Shown here piece by piece: positions 37,442 through 49,677 of a stretch of 64,000 bases of DNA. The stretch lies in contig NZ_FQUZ01000005.1 of NCBI RefSeq assembly GCF_900129055.1, positions 62,001 through 126,000 of the forward strand, given 5' to 3'. Both the position numbers and the translations under genes were made by a program. The stretch is from Lampropedia hyalina DSM 16112. GTDB taxonomy: Bacteria > Pseudomonadota > Gammaproteobacteria > Burkholderiales > Burkholderiaceae_C. The notes beneath the pieces are model-generated. The model was given only the letters and a program-made list of their open reading frames with translations. It was not told the DNA's origin and made no database searches. Numbering within the stretch: the stretch's first letter is position 1; each line of letters begins with the position of its first letter.

Positions 37442-39310
37442 ATGTCCACTCAACCCCGTAACCGCCCAGCCCATAGCGGCAGATTGGCCCAGCGTCACCA
37501 GTCCGGCTCGATTCTGGTGCAATTTGCCTTGCTTTCCACCGTGATCCTCGCCATTCTTGCCACGGTGCAGGTTGGCTATATGTACTATGCCAAGCGCGAC
37601 CTGCAACGCATTGCCGATCTGGCCGCACTGGAAGCCGTCAATGCCCTCACTTATGGCGACTCCAGCACCTGCAACCGCGCTGAAACAGCCGGCAACCGCA
37701 GTGTGACCGAGCAGTTGCACATTGCCTTGGATGGCCCTGCACCCCGGATCGAATGCGGTAACTGGAATGCCAGCCGTGCCGATGCACAGCGATTTCTCGG
37801 CCATGGTGGAGCCAATCCACTGAATGCCGCCCGAGTGACTCTGGAAGGGCAAACCCTGCAACTTTTCCCTGGACTGGGGGACCGCACCATTTCGGCGCAG
37901 GCGACTGCATCCAAGAACAGCGAACCTATTGCGGCTTTCTCGGTGGGTTCCCAGCTATTGCAATTCAATAACGATCGTTTATTAGGAAAAATTACGGAAG
38001 CAGTAGGTTTGGATATCACCCGTTTAACCGTTCTAGACAAAAATGGTATAGCCAACGCAAAGATTACTCCGTCTGGCCTGTTGCAGTTCCTCGGATTACC
38101 GGTAGGAGTGAGTGACCTTGCATTGCTCACACCGAATGATGTAGCCAATGTAGAAGCATCACTACTCGACTTAATCGATGCAGCAGTCAATGCAGCGGGC
38201 AACGACGTTCTCAATGCTGGCGTCGATATTGGAGCACTTCAGGCATTACGTGCTTATGTGGCTGCATTCCCACTGGCTAATATTAAAGTACCTTTAGCTG
38301 GAGATAATGGAATTTTTGCCTTCATCAACGCAGGCAGCAACTCCTCACCTCTTGGCAATGGCCTGGATGTCATACTTGATGTAGCAGATTTGGTGCGCAC
38401 ACAGATCGCTATTGCCAACGGCGAGAACACTATCGCTCTGAATCTCGGTGTCCTCAATTTGATTAATATTGATTTGACAGTAGTGGAGCCTCCCACTATT
38501 GCCATTGGCCCGGCCAATGGCAATATCAAGGCACGAAGTGCTCAAGTAAGGCTTGCATTGCACATTGGTGGCGATCAAAGTAAAAATGTTGCACTTGGAT
38601 TATTTGGTTTACTTGGAACCTTGGGGGTAAACATCAATCTTGACCTCCCCATACAGCTTGATGTGGTTCGCAGCACCGGTACTCTGGAAAAAATCCAATG
38701 CACCGCATCACAAAGTGGACAAACCGTGAACATCTCCGTCAATTCGGCAGTCGGTGACGTTTGCATTGGAAAACTTGATGAATCTTGGAATTGCCAAGAT
38801 GCAGACTTAGTCCATGTTGAACTTCTACATAATTCAATCTTGAATATGACTTTACGCGGTCATTTGACAGAATCCATCCTACAATCGTCAGGAAGTTCTT
38901 TGTCACACCCTCCGAATCCAGTCGCATGTCCATTCGAGAGTAGCGATGAATGTTTGGTTGATTTAAAAGTAGGCGATAAAGTTTGGAGTGGTCCAAACGG
39001 ACTAAGACTAGGTGACACTGTGATTGGATTATTGGACAGCATTCTCGATCTCGTCAAAGACCTGGCCAAAAACTCTCAACTTGAAGGACTTCTAGGATCG
39101 TTACTTGGTATAGTGCTTGGCCTTCTCGGGATTCTCGGCTCCGTATTGGACGCAATTGTTGATTTGGTCAGTATCATCTTGACTCCAGTATTGAATGCTG
39201 TTGGCTCCATACTTGATGGAGTATTGACCGGAATTCTCGGAGTAGAAGTAGGCCGGGCAGAAGTAGAAGTGCTCGCGATTGAATGCGACACCGCCCAACT
39301 GGTGCAATAA
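37442..39310 (+). CDS. tadG: TadG-like pilus-associated protein with an AT-richer C-terminal region
   Basis: 622 aa. The N-terminal ~75 residues show the TadG pattern: basic leader, membrane helix SILVQFALLSTVILAILATVQVGYMYY, then KRDLQRIADLAALEA. From about 37950 the base composition and codon use change sharply to AT-rich with many TTA, ATT and GAT codons; this persists to the stop. That part encodes aliphatic, asparagine-rich repeats and near the end a strongly hydrophobic Leu/Ile/Gly/Val stretch (LLGSLLGIVLGLLGILGSV...). In Comamonadaceae such tails are attached to TadG-like proteins, but their role is unknown. Likely surface or periplasmic and under different selection or recently acquired. 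Confidence 0.8.
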   Translation: MSTQPRNRPAHSGRLAQRHQSGSILVQFALLSTVILAILATVQVGYMYYAKRDLQRIADLAALEAVNALTYGDSSTCNRAETAGNRSVTEQLHIALDGPAPRIECGNWNASRADAQRFLGHGGANPLNAARVTLEGQTLQLFPGLGDRTISAQATASKNSEPIAAFSVGSQLLQFNNDRLLGKITEAVGLDITRLTVLDKNGIANAKITPSGLLQFLGLPVGVSDLALLTPNDVANVEASLLDLIDAAVNAAGNDVLNAGVDIGALQALRAYVAAFPLANIKVPLAGDNGIFAFINAGSNSSPLGNGLDVILDVADLVRTQIAIANGENTIALNLGVLNLINIDLTVVEPPTIAIGPANGNIKARSAQVRLALHIGGDQSKNVALGLFGLLGTLGVNINLDLPIQLDVVRSTGTLEKIQCTASQSGQTVNISVNSAVGDVCIGKLDESWNCQDADLVHVELLHNSILNMTLRGHLTESILQSSGSSLSHPPNPVACPFESSDECLVDLKVGDKVWSGPNGLRLGDTVIGLLDSILDLVKDLAKNSQLEGLLGSLLGIVLGLLGILGSVLDAIVDLVSIILTPVLNAVGSILDGVLTGILGVEVGRAEVEVLAIECDTAQLVQ

Positions 39311-39335
39311 CGGTAGCAATCTTCTCAACTAACAA

Positions 39336-39368
39336 GCCCCACAGAATTGCTTCCTGTGGGGCTTTTTT
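39336..39368 (+). terminator. Rho-independent terminator of the tad operon
   Basis: Stem GCCCCACAG (39336-39344) with CTGTGGGGC (39354-39362), 9-base loop, followed by six T. It lies 25 bp after tadG. The convergent M48 gene ends at 39393. Confidence 0.9.
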
Positions 39369-39392
39369 GATCGATGATTCAGCCTCTATCGC

Positions 39393-41048
39393 TCACGGGC
39401 TTTCCCGCCCCCGCTCCTTGTCGGTCTTCTCGCGCTCACGTTGCAGGCCTTGTACCGCCTGCAAACGGCTGGTGAGGATGGCAGTTTCCACGGCATCGGC
39501 TCCCTGGCCCTGAGAGGCTTGGGCATCCTGTTGCCGCGCCAGAGCCAATCCGGCCTTGAAGCGGTCGATGGCCGCGCTGTAGTCCAGCCGTGCCACATGG
39601 GCTTCGGCTTCGGCCCGCACGGCGCGCAGGGCATGACCGGATGCGGCCCATAACTGGGCCAGTGCCTGCCATGCGGCTGCATCCTGCGGGTGATCCAGTA
39701 CCCAGGTTTGCAAAGGCTCAATGATGTGGGAGCGGGCCAATACAGGCTCGGCATTCTGGTGGGTGGCAGTGGCCAAGGCCTGCGCCCGCAGCAGCAATTC
39801 CGGGCGTTTGCGGGCCTGCGCATCCACGGCAGCCAGTGCCGTGGCAATCCAGGCGGGGTCGGCAGCGGCAATGGCGGCCTCCAGTTCCAGCAAGTCGGCC
39901 AATCGGCTGGCACGCGCATCGTGTGCCACGCTGACCCGGAGGCTGGGCAGCCACTGCCGGGCCTGTGCGTAGTCTCGGGAATGCACGGCGGACAGGATGC
40001 CCGCATACCATTGCCCGGCCTGCTCTGCCAATGTGTTGCCATCGACAGGCGACGTATCGGACGATTGCACCAGTGCCGCCCGCTGACTGGCCACCTGCAT
40101 GGCCTGGCGCAATACATCGACTTCACTGCGCGACAGAATGCGTGAGCGCGCCACGATCAGGGCGTGCTCCAGCGTCAGCGGCAGGGCCTGGGCATGTTCA
40201 CGCACGTCGGGCATGCGTGCCTGCATGTCGGAGATGCGCTGCGCTGTCAGCGGGTGGGTGCGCAGATAGGGGTAGGCTCCCGTATCGTTGATGCGGTTGG
40301 CCTGGTAGAGCTTGTCGAACATCAGCACAAAGCCACGCTGTTCAAAACCAGCCGGCTCCATCAGCCCCAGCCCCACGCGGTCGGCCTCCTGCTCCATGCT
40401 GCGCGAAAAGTTCAGGCTGTTCTGTGCCGCCAGTGCATGGCCGCCGACCATGAGTGCCTGCGCGGCTTCGGGGCTTTTGCTGGCAGCCAACGCGCCCAGA
40501 ATCATGCTGGCAATCAGGATGGGGGTCTGGCGGGTGTTCTGTAGCACCATGCGCGAAATGTGCCGCTGGGAAACGTGCGAGAGTTCATGCGCCATGACGG
40601 AAGCCAGTTCGTCGCGGCTGCCCACCACATTGATAAGCCCCAGGTGCAGGCCAAAGTAGCCCCCAGGCAAGGCAAAGGCATTGACGGAGCGATCCTTGCT
40701 GAGCAGCACCTTCCAGGCAAACTGCTCGCGCAGGGAATCGCCCAACGCGCCTTTTTGCTGGGCGGCGGCCATCAGGGCCGCCCAGATGTTGTCCACATAC
40801 TCCTGCAAGATGGGGTCGTCGAGGTAATCGGGGTCGCGGTAGAGATGCTGAATGATCTGGTCTCCAATGCGCCGCTCCTGCCCCACACCCAGGCCATCGG
40901 ACTCCCCCAGGGAAGGCAGGGACTGGCCTTGCGCCTGTACCGGTGGTTGCCACAGCAGGGCACTGCCGGACACAAGCAACGCGGCCAGAGCCGCCATGCG
41001 CAGCGCACGCAGGCGTGAAGGAATAAAAGGGAGTTTGACAATACGCAT
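39393..41048 (-). CDS. Exported M48-family metallopeptidase with TPR-like C terminus (BepA-like)
   Basis: 551 aa. A signal peptide ends around QAQ (residue 40). The peptidase domain has the zinc motif HELSH (H154, E155, H158) inside SVMAHELSHVSQRH and the downstream glutamate ligand in SMEQEADRVG. The C-terminal 220 residues are Ala-rich helical repeats. This matches BepA/YfgC-like periplasmic chaperone-proteases that police outer-membrane protein assembly. The ATG at 41048 begins the signal peptide; the frame is open further upstream without a plausible start. Confidence 0.88.
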   Translation of the reverse strand: MRIVKLPFIPSRLRALRMAALAALLVSGSALLWQPPVQAQGQSLPSLGESDGLGVGQERRIGDQIIQHLYRDPDYLDDPILQEYVDNIWAALMAAAQQKGALGDSLREQFAWKVLLSKDRSVNAFALPGGYFGLHLGLINVVGSRDELASVMAHELSHVSQRHISRMVLQNTRQTPILIASMILGALAASKSPEAAQALMVGGHALAAQNSLNFSRSMEQEADRVGLGLMEPAGFEQRGFVLMFDKLYQANRINDTGAYPYLRTHPLTAQRISDMQARMPDVREHAQALPLTLEHALIVARSRILSRSEVDVLRQAMQVASQRAALVQSSDTSPVDGNTLAEQAGQWYAGILSAVHSRDYAQARQWLPSLRVSVAHDARASRLADLLELEAAIAAADPAWIATALAAVDAQARKRPELLLRAQALATATHQNAEPVLARSHIIEPLQTWVLDHPQDAAAWQALAQLWAASGHALRAVRAEAEAHVARLDYSAAIDRFKAGLALARQQDAQASQGQGADAVETAILTSRLQAVQGLQREREKTDKERGRESP

Positions 41049-41206
41049 AAGAAATCTCGTCTCCAGAAAACACCCGCCGATGCCGGTTTTCCTTGGGAAT
41101 CGGCCAGCGGCAGATGGTTCAAGAAACATACCAGCAAGCCATGCAACAAAAACCATTTGAGCGTGGCATATACACCATATCGTATGGACAAATAACAAAT
41201 AATTGT

Positions 41207-41234
41207 TTGACGCTATATGCGCCATCCCTAGAAT
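41207..41234 (+). promoter_or_regulatory. Putative sigma-70 promoter of metQ
   Basis: TTGACG (41207-41212), 16-bp spacer, TAGAAT (41229-41234). The predicted start is about 26 nt before the metQ ATG. The surrounding region is locally AT-rich. Confidence 0.6.
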
Positions 41235-41267
41235 CAACAGGTTTTCATTCCGCACCAAAGGATTGCC

Positions 41268-42053
41268 ATGATTCGCAAACTGCTTCCCGCACTGGCTCTG
41301 GCCACCCTGACGCTGAGTGCCCATGCCCAGGAGAAACTCAGCATTGCCGCCACTCCCGTGCCACACGCGGAGATTCTGGAATTCGTGGTACCGGCCCTGA
41401 AGAAACAAGGCATCGACCTGGAGGTGCGCGAGTTCACTGACTATGTGCTGCCCAATACCGCTGTGGAAGAAAAGCAGATCGATGCCAATTACTTCCAGCA
41501 CCTGCCCTACCTGACCAGCTTCAATGCCGACCGCAAGACCAGCATTGTGGCCGTGCCGCAAGGAGGCATTCATGTGGAGCCATTCGGTGCCTATTCCAAG
41601 AAAGTGAAATCCATCGAGGAATTGCGCCCTGGTGCGATCGTCGCCATTCCGAACGACCCGACCAATTCAGGCCGCGCATTGCTGCTGCTGCAACACTTCG
41701 GGGTCATCCGCCTGAAAGATCCCACCAATATCAGTGCCACAGCCGGAGAAATTGCCGACAACCCGCGCAAGCTCCAGTTCCGCGAACTGGAAGCGGCCAT
41801 GCTGCCGCGCGTGCTCGATGATGTGGACCTGGCCCTCATCAACACCAACTATGCGCTGGAAGCCAACCTCAGCCCCACGCGCGATGCCATCCTGATCGAA
41901 GGGGCAGACTCGGTGTATGTGAACTTCATTGCCACCCGCTCCGACCAGGTGAACGACCCACGCATCCAGAAACTGGTGCAGGCGCTGCGCACCGAGGAAG
42001 TGCGCCAGTTCATCCTCACCAGGTACAAGGGGGCAGTGTTCCCGGTATTCTGA
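41268..42053 (+). CDS. metQ: MetQ/NlpA-family D-methionine-binding protein, solitary
   Basis: 261 aa. The signal peptide ends at SAHA|QEK with no lipobox cysteine, so it is a soluble periplasmic protein rather than a lipoprotein. The mature sequence has the family pattern (VPHAEILEFVVPALKKQGIDLEVREFTDYVLPN..., FQHLPYL, IPNDPTNSGRALLLLQ). Methionine uptake would need the ATPase MetN and permease MetI, which are not beside it, so the partner is elsewhere or the ligand differs. GGATTG lies before the ATG. A terminator closes it as a single-gene unit. Confidence 0.88.
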   Translation: MIRKLLPALALATLTLSAHAQEKLSIAATPVPHAEILEFVVPALKKQGIDLEVREFTDYVLPNTAVEEKQIDANYFQHLPYLTSFNADRKTSIVAVPQGGIHVEPFGAYSKKVKSIEELRPGAIVAIPNDPTNSGRALLLLQHFGVIRLKDPTNISATAGEIADNPRKLQFRELEAAMLPRVLDDVDLALINTNYALEANLSPTRDAILIEGADSVYVNFIATRSDQVNDPRIQKLVQALRTEEVRQFILTRYKGAVFPVF

Positions 42054-42077
42054 AAACAGACCAGCACCCAACCGCCA

Positions 42078-42116
42078 TCCGATGGAACACCGTTGCAGTG
42101 CTCCATCGGATTTTTT
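42078..42116 (+). terminator. Terminator of metQ
   Basis: Inverted repeat 42078-42090 with 42098-42110 with one internal mismatch, followed by T6 (42111-42116). Confidence 0.85.
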
Positions 42117-42143
42117 GCGCCCGCGCTCTGCCTTATACTTCGT

Positions 42144-44264
<2,121 letters not shown>

Positions 44265-44290
44265 TCCGATCCTCGCCCCCCTAATGGAAC

Positions 44291-45574
44291 TCAACCGCTG
44301 CGGCGGTTGAGCAGTGCGTAGAGGATGATGGCTCCGAATGTGGCTGTGCCGATGCCGGACATGGCAAAGCCGCCAAAGTGCAGGGTGAAGTCACCCGTGC
44401 CCAGAATCAGCGTGATGGCAGCCACCAGCAGGTTCTTGCTTTTGGAGAAATCCACCTGGTTGTCCACCCAGATTTTCGCGCCCGCCACGGCAATCAGGCC
44501 AAACACCACAATGGAGACCCCGCCCATCACCGGTAGCGGAATGGTCTGGATGACGGCCCCGAACTTGGGCGAGAAACCCAGCAGCACGGCCACCACCGCA
44601 GCCACCAGAAACACGGCCGTGGAGTAGATGCGGGTGGCCGCCATGACCCCGATGTTCTCGGCATAGGTGGTGACACCCGGCCCACCCACGCCACCGCTGA
44701 GCATGGTGGCCAGACCGTCGCCCACGAAGGCACGGCCCATGTAGCGGTCGATATTGCGCCCGGTCATGGCAGTGACGGCCTTGATGTGCCCCAGGTTTTC
44801 AGCCACCAGAATGATGGCGACGGGCGCAATCAACCAGGCCGCCTGCATGTCGAAGCGCGGCGCAGTAAAGCTGGGCATGCCCCACCACGCCGCCTGTGAC
44901 ACGGCAGTGAAGTCCACCGGCTTGCCCCAGCCCAGAACATTGGTGAACAGCATGTACAGCAGGCTGGCAACAATCAGCCCCACCAGAATCAGCAGCCGCT
45001 GCACCATGCCGCGCGTGAACACGGCCACCAGCGCGACACAAAGAAAGGTCAGGGCCTGCATCCAGCTTTCAAAATGGTTGCTGGCCATGTTCTTGATGGG
45101 AACCTGCGCCAGATTCAGGCCGATCACCGCGACGATGGAGCCGGTGACCACCGGCGGTATCAGGCGTTCGATCCAGCGTGTGCCCACGGCATGCACCACC
45201 AGCCCGATCAGGGTATAGAGCAGCCCACAGGCCACGATGCCCCCCAGGGCCAGCGCGATATTCGGGTTCACACCGCCACCCTGGTGCCCCGTCACCGCCA
45301 GCACCACTGCAATGAAGGCAAAGCTCGACCCCAGATAGCTGGGCACTTTGCCACCCGTCACCACAAAGAACAGCAGCGTGCCCACGCCGCTCATCAACAC
45401 CGCCACGTTCGGGTCGAAGCCCATGAGCAGTGGAGCCAGCACCGTGGAGCCAAACATGGCAATGACGTGCTGGATGCCCATCGTGCAGGTATGGGGCCAG
45501 GGCAGCCGTTCGTCGGGGGCAATCGTGCCACCGTCGGACAGGGTTTGCAGGGATTGGGGAGTCCAGTGGAACAT
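44291..45574 (-). CDS. Nucleobase/uracil permease, NCS2 (SLC23) family, UraA/RutG-like
   Basis: 427 aa with about 14 hydrophobic segments. The NCS2 signatures are visible: QHVIAMFGSTVLAPLLMGF at the first spans, the substrate-helix motif VAENLGHIKAVTAMTG and the downstream GGVGGPGVTTYAENIGVMAATR. The E and G residues of these motifs match uracil transporters better than xanthine ones. It may share a transcript with the M20 amidohydrolase gene 34 bp upstream on the same strand. A GC-rich hairpin (44290-44311) covers its stop codon, but without a T-run. Confidence 0.9.
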   Translation of the reverse strand: MFHWTPQSLQTLSDGGTIAPDERLPWPHTCTMGIQHVIAMFGSTVLAPLLMGFDPNVAVLMSGVGTLLFFVVTGGKVPSYLGSSFAFIAVVLAVTGHQGGGVNPNIALALGGIVACGLLYTLIGLVVHAVGTRWIERLIPPVVTGSIVAVIGLNLAQVPIKNMASNHFESWMQALTFLCVALVAVFTRGMVQRLLILVGLIVASLLYMLFTNVLGWGKPVDFTAVSQAAWWGMPSFTAPRFDMQAAWLIAPVAIILVAENLGHIKAVTAMTGRNIDRYMGRAFVGDGLATMLSGGVGGPGVTTYAENIGVMAATRIYSTAVFLVAAVVAVLLGFSPKFGAVIQTIPLPVMGGVSIVVFGLIAVAGAKIWVDNQVDFSKSKNLLVAAITLILGTGDFTLHFGGFAMSGIGTATFGAIILYALLNRRSG

Positions 45575-45608
45575 GGCGGATGGTTTCTTTCTCAGTGAAT
45601 CCAGTGGA

Positions 45609-46823
45609 TCAAGCAGTTTCCGTTCCAGCCTGCGCGAACCAGCGTTGCACCAGCCGCACCCAGTAGGTCGCCCCCAGCGGAATCAGGTTATCGTTGAAAT
45701 CGTAGCTGGGGTTGTGCAGATTGCACGGCCCCAGCCCGTGGCCTGCCTCGCGGTGTTCGCCATCGCCATTGGCAATGAACACATACGCCCCCGGCTTGGC
45801 TTGCAGCATGTAGGCGAAATCCTCGGCAGCCAGCGATGGCTCCTGCAAAAGTGCGTGCTCGGCTCCGACGATGTCGGCCATGACGGCACGCGCCAGCGCG
45901 GCTTCGGCAGTGGTGTTCACCGTGGCCGGATAGTTGCGCTGGAAGTGGAATTGCACCGTGGCTCCTGCGGCCTGGCAAATGCCGTGCACGATCTGCTCCA
46001 TGCGCTGCTGCACCAGATCGAGCACCTCGACACGGAAACAGCGCACCGTGCCGCGCAGCTCCAGTGCATCGGGCACGACGTTGCTGGCTTCGCCACCGTG
46101 CATCATGGTCACAGAGACGACGGCGGAATCAATCGGCTTGACATTGCGGCTGACAATGGTCTGCAAGGCCAGCACGATCTGGCAGGCCACCGGCACGGGG
46201 TCGATCACCATGTGCGGCATGGCAGCATGGCCCCCCTTGCCCTGCACCGTGATGCGAAACTCGTTGGTGGATGCCATCACCGGCCCGGCTCCAGCCGCCA
46301 TGGTTCCGGCTGCCATGCCGGGCCAGTTGTGCATGCCGAACACCGCATCCATCGGGAACCGCTCGAACAGGCCATCCTCGATCATGCGCCGCGCACCACC
46401 GCCACCCTCCTCGGCAGGCTGGAAAATCAGGTACACCGTACCGTCAAAGTCACGGTGCTGTGCCAGATGCCGGGCCGCAGCCAGCAGCATGGTGGTGTGG
46501 CCATCGTGGCCGCAGGCGTGCATCTTGCCGGGGTGCTGGCTGGCGTGGTCAAAGGTGTTGAATTCCTGCATGGGCAGCGCATCCATATCGGCACGCAGGC
46601 CAATGGCCCGCCCCGATGCACCACCGTCGCGTCCCGGCACGATGCCCACCACACCGGTACCGCCCAGCCCCCGGTGCAGCCCAATGCCCCATTCGGTGAG
46701 TTTTTGCGCCACCAGATCGGCGGTGCGGAATTCCTCATAGGCCAGCTCAGGGTGGGCATGGATGTCACGGCGCAATGCCGCCATCTCGGCAGACTGATGG
46801 ACGATGGAGTCGATGAGTTTCAT
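45609..46823 (-). CDS. M20-family amidohydrolase (hippurate hydrolase/aminoacylase type)
   Basis: 404 aa. The zinc-site motifs are present: RRDIHAHPELAYEE at the N terminus, LRADMDALPM, HACGHDGHTTMLL and EEGGGGARRMIEDGL, then the dimerisation insert and the terminal HNPSYDFND. Relatives hydrolyse N-acyl amino acids or hippurate. The ATG at 46823 matches the family start. It lies upstream of the permease in a probable two-gene unit, hinting that the cleaved product is linked to uptake of a nitrogen source; this is inference. Confidence 0.88.
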   Translation of the reverse strand: MKLIDSIVHQSAEMAALRRDIHAHPELAYEEFRTADLVAQKLTEWGIGLHRGLGGTGVVGIVPGRDGGASGRAIGLRADMDALPMQEFNTFDHASQHPGKMHACGHDGHTTMLLAAARHLAQHRDFDGTVYLIFQPAEEGGGGARRMIEDGLFERFPMDAVFGMHNWPGMAAGTMAAGAGPVMASTNEFRITVQGKGGHAAMPHMVIDPVPVACQIVLALQTIVSRNVKPIDSAVVSVTMMHGGEASNVVPDALELRGTVRCFRVEVLDLVQQRMEQIVHGICQAAGATVQFHFQRNYPATVNTTAEAALARAVMADIVGAEHALLQEPSLAAEDFAYMLQAKPGAYVFIANGDGEHREAGHGLGPCNLHNPSYDFNDNLIPLGATYWVRLVQRWFAQAGTETA

Positions 46824-46903
46824 GGCGCGGGTTTTCCTGCAAGGCAACGGTCAATCGGAAATGCCCCATTATCGGGGCATTTGACACAGGAGCCTGGAGC
46901 GAA

Positions 46904-47422
46904 TCACTCGCCGCGCCGCCAGCGCAGAACCTCCGCCAGCAGAATGGCAATCACGCCCACGGTGATGGCCGAATCGGCCAGATTGAAGGAAGGAAAGTGG
47001 TAGCCCGCCCAGTGAAAGTCCAGAAAATCCACCACATAGCCATGCACAAAGCGATCAACCACATTGCCGATGGCTCCCCCCAGAATGCAGGCCAGCCCGA
47101 AGGATGCCAGCTTCTGCTCCCCATGACTGCGCAACTGCCAGATGATGAAAGCCGATGCCACAAAACCGATGCCGATAAAGAACCAGCGTTGCCAGCCACT
47201 GTGCCCAGCCAGGAACGAAAAAGCCGCGCCGGTATTGTGCGCCCGCACGATGTTGAAGAAACTGGTGATGGTGGTGGAATCGCCCCACTGGTAGTTTTGC
47301 AGAATCCACCACTTGCTCCACTGGTCAAGCACCACGAGAAGCAAGGCCAGCCCCAGCCAGCGGGCAAAGGGACGGGCTGCGGGGACGGCATCGCCGGAAG
47401 GAAGAACAGAAGAAGATGGCAT
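46904..47422 (-). CDS. lspA: Lipoprotein signal peptidase (signal peptidase II)
   Basis: 172 aa, four membrane spans. The catalytic aspartates are in GNVVDRF and FNLADSAI, with the supporting [10 protein letters not shown] motif. It removes signal peptides from lipoproteins such as BamC and TadD in this window. The ATG at 47422 gives the usual short cytoplasmic N terminus. In many proteobacteria ileS precedes lspA; here msrA diverges 136 bp away. Confidence 0.96.
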   Translation of the reverse strand: MPSSSVLPSGDAVPAARPFARWLGLALLLVVLDQWSKWWILQNYQWGDSTTITSFFNIVRAHNTGAAFSFLAGHSGWQRWFFIGIGFVASAFIIWQLRSHGEQKLASFGLACILGGAIGNVVDRFVHGYVVDFLDFHWAGYHFPSFNLADSAITVGVIAILLAEVLRWRRGE

Positions 47423-47558
47423 GAGAAGTGTGCGTGGGAATGGCAAAAACGAACCGGTGACAATAGCACAAGCCCCTGCCGCCCAAAGGCAATGTCGTGA
47501 AACGGCAAGGGCCAAGGCCACGAACCATGGCATCATGCCCTTTCGCAAAAGGAAAACC

Positions 47559-48095
47559 ATGAACGAATCAGTGATTACCTTGGGTGGCGGCTGCTTCTGG
47601 TGCACCGAAGCCGTGTTTCAGCGGGTGCGCGGCATCGGCCATGTGGAATGCGGCTATGCCAACGGCCATCAGCCCGCCCGGCCAGACTATGAGGCCGTGT
47701 GCAGCGGCGAGACCGGCTATGCCGAAGTGGTGCGCGTGCAGTTCGATCCCGACATCATCGACCTGCCCACCGTGCTGAAGATATTCTTTGCCACCCACGA
47801 CCCCACCAGCCTGAACCGCCAGGGTGCGGATGTGGGAACCCAGTACCGCAGTGGCATCTACACGCACAGTGCGCAGCAGCAGGCCATCGCCACGGCATTG
47901 GTGGAAGAATTGCAGGCCAGCGGCGTTTTTCCATACCCCATCGTGACCGAAGTGCAGGCTCTGCACCAATACTGGCCCGCAGAAGACTACCACCAGAACT
48001 ATTTTGCCCAGCATCCGCACCAGCCATACTGCGCCGTGGTGATCGCTCCCAAGCTGGAAAAACTGGCGTTACACCTACCAGACTGGCTGAAATAA
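47559..48095 (+). CDS. msrA: Peptide-methionine (S)-S-oxide reductase
   Basis: 178 aa. The active-site GCFWCTE has the catalytic C12 and a neighbouring C15. The core motifs [40 protein letters not shown] and YHQNY are all present. It repairs oxidised methionine using thioredoxin. AAAGGAAAA precedes the ATG. It stands alone between lspA (divergent) and icd. Confidence 0.96.
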   Translation: MNESVITLGGGCFWCTEAVFQRVRGIGHVECGYANGHQPARPDYEAVCSGETGYAEVVRVQFDPDIIDLPTVLKIFFATHDPTSLNRQGADVGTQYRSGIYTHSAQQQAIATALVEELQASGVFPYPIVTEVQALHQYWPAEDYHQNYFAQHPHQPYCAVVIAPKLEKLALHLPDWLK

Positions 48096-48276
48096 AGTCC
48101 ATGCGCCTGCACTTGCCGCATTGCGGGAAATAGTTTCAGACAGGGTCAATACTGGGGTGAGGAAACAGGATTTGTCAGTAGAATGTGCAGGATTTTGTTC
48201 GTGCAGGGCATGACCTGCACATTGATTGCCGCTTGCACTGGGCACGGTGCAGCACAGCCCAAGGAGACTCCATAAA

Positions 48277-49533
48277 ATGACCTACCAGCACATCAAGGTT
48301 CCCGCAGCAGGCCAGAAAATCACCGTCAATGCCGACAACAGCCTGAATGTGCCAGACCATCCCATCATCCCGTTCATCGAAGGCGACGGCACTGGCCAGG
48401 ACATCACTCCAGTGATGATTAAAGTGGTGGATGCCGCTGTCGAGAAGACCTATGGTGGCAAGCGCAAGATTCACTGGATGGAAGTCTATGCCGGTGAGAA
48501 ATCCACCAACGTCTACGGCCCCGATGTCTGGCTGCCCGAAGAAACCCTGGATGCCGTGCGTGACTATGTGGTGTCCATCAAAGGCCCGCTGACCACACCC
48601 GTCGGTGGCGGCATCCGTTCGTTGAACGTGGCCCTGCGCCAGCAACTGGATCTGTACGTCTGTCTGCGCCCCATTCAGTACTTTGACGGTGTGCCTTCCC
48701 CCGTGAAGGAACCGCAAAAAACCAATATGGTGATCTTCCGCGAAAACTCCGAAGACATCTATGCAGGCATCGAATTCGAAGCCGAGTCCGACAAGGCCAA
48801 GAAGCTGATCGAGTTCCTGCAAAAAGAACTGGGCGTCACCAAGATTCGCTTCCCTGAGACTTCCGGCATTGGTGTCAAGCCTGTCTCGCGCGAAGGCACC
48901 GAGCGTCTGGTGCGCAAGGCCATTCAGTACGCCATCGACAATGACAAGCCCAGCGTGACCCTGGTTCACAAGGGCAACATCATGAAGTTCACCGAAGGCG
49001 GCTTCCGTGACTGGGGTTATGCCCTGGCGCAGAATGAATTCGGCGGTGTGGAAATCGACGGCGGCCCCTGGCTCAACGTCAAGAACCCCAAGACCGGCAA
49101 GGACATCATCATCAAGGACAGCATCGCCGATGCGTTCCTGCAACAGATCCTGCTGCGCCCTGCCGAATACAGCGTCATTGCCACACTGAACCTGAACGGT
49201 GACTATGTCTCCGACGCGCTGGCCGCACAGGTTGGCGGTATCGGCATTGCCCCCGGTGCGAACCTGTCCGACACCGTCGCCATGTTCGAGGCCACCCACG
49301 GCACGGCCCCCAAGTACGCCGGCAAGGATTATGTGAACCCCGGTTCTGAAATTCTGTCCGCAGAAATGATGCTGCGCCACCTCGGCTGGACGGAAGCGGC
49401 CGACACCATCATCAGCGCAGTGGGCAAGGCCATCCAGAGCAAGAAAGTCACCTATGACTTCGCCCGCCTGATGGAAGGTGCAACCCAGGTGAGCTGCTCG
49501 GGCTTCGGTGACGTGCTGATCGAAAACATGTAA
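48277..49533 (+). CDS. icd: Isocitrate dehydrogenase (NADP+), homodimeric type
   Basis: 418 aa. Substrate-binding GGGIRSLN contains the serine (S115) phosphorylated by AceK in E. coli, and [21 protein letters not shown] and [14 protein letters not shown] complete the signature. It oxidises isocitrate to 2-oxoglutarate in the TCA cycle. AAGGAG lies about 10 nt upstream of the ATG. A strong terminator follows the stop by about 60 bp. Confidence 0.97.
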   Translation: MTYQHIKVPAAGQKITVNADNSLNVPDHPIIPFIEGDGTGQDITPVMIKVVDAAVEKTYGGKRKIHWMEVYAGEKSTNVYGPDVWLPEETLDAVRDYVVSIKGPLTTPVGGGIRSLNVALRQQLDLYVCLRPIQYFDGVPSPVKEPQKTNMVIFRENSEDIYAGIEFEAESDKAKKLIEFLQKELGVTKIRFPETSGIGVKPVSREGTERLVRKAIQYAIDNDKPSVTLVHKGNIMKFTEGGFRDWGYALAQNEFGGVEIDGGPWLNVKNPKTGKDIIIKDSIADAFLQQILLRPAEYSVIATLNLNGDYVSDALAAQVGGIGIAPGANLSDTVAMFEATHGTAPKYAGKDYVNPGSEILSAEMMLRHLGWTEAADTIISAVGKAIQSKKVTYDFARLMEGATQVSCSGFGDVLIENM

Positions 49534-49590
49534 TCATCCCCCACAGAGACAGTCCGCTTGCTTGTGCAAGACGGAGGTGTCGTTTGTGTC

Positions 49591-49626
49591 AAACGCCTGC
49601 ATGGTCTTGTGCCATGCAGGCGTTTT
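49591..49626 (+). terminator. Terminator of icd
   Basis: A perfect stem GCCTGCATGG/CCATGCAGGC (49595-49604 with 49612-49621), extended by flanking A/T bases, 7-base loop, followed by TTTTC and a further T4. Confidence 0.85.
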
Positions 49627-49677
49627 CATTTTGGTGCACGGCAGAACAGTGCGGAATCTGTTCCAATTCCCAAACTT

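Noticed and set aside
44290-44311. Terminator between thiC and the permease gene
   Set aside because: The 9-bp stem has no T-run on either strand and overlaps the permease stop codon; it may still stabilise 3' ends.
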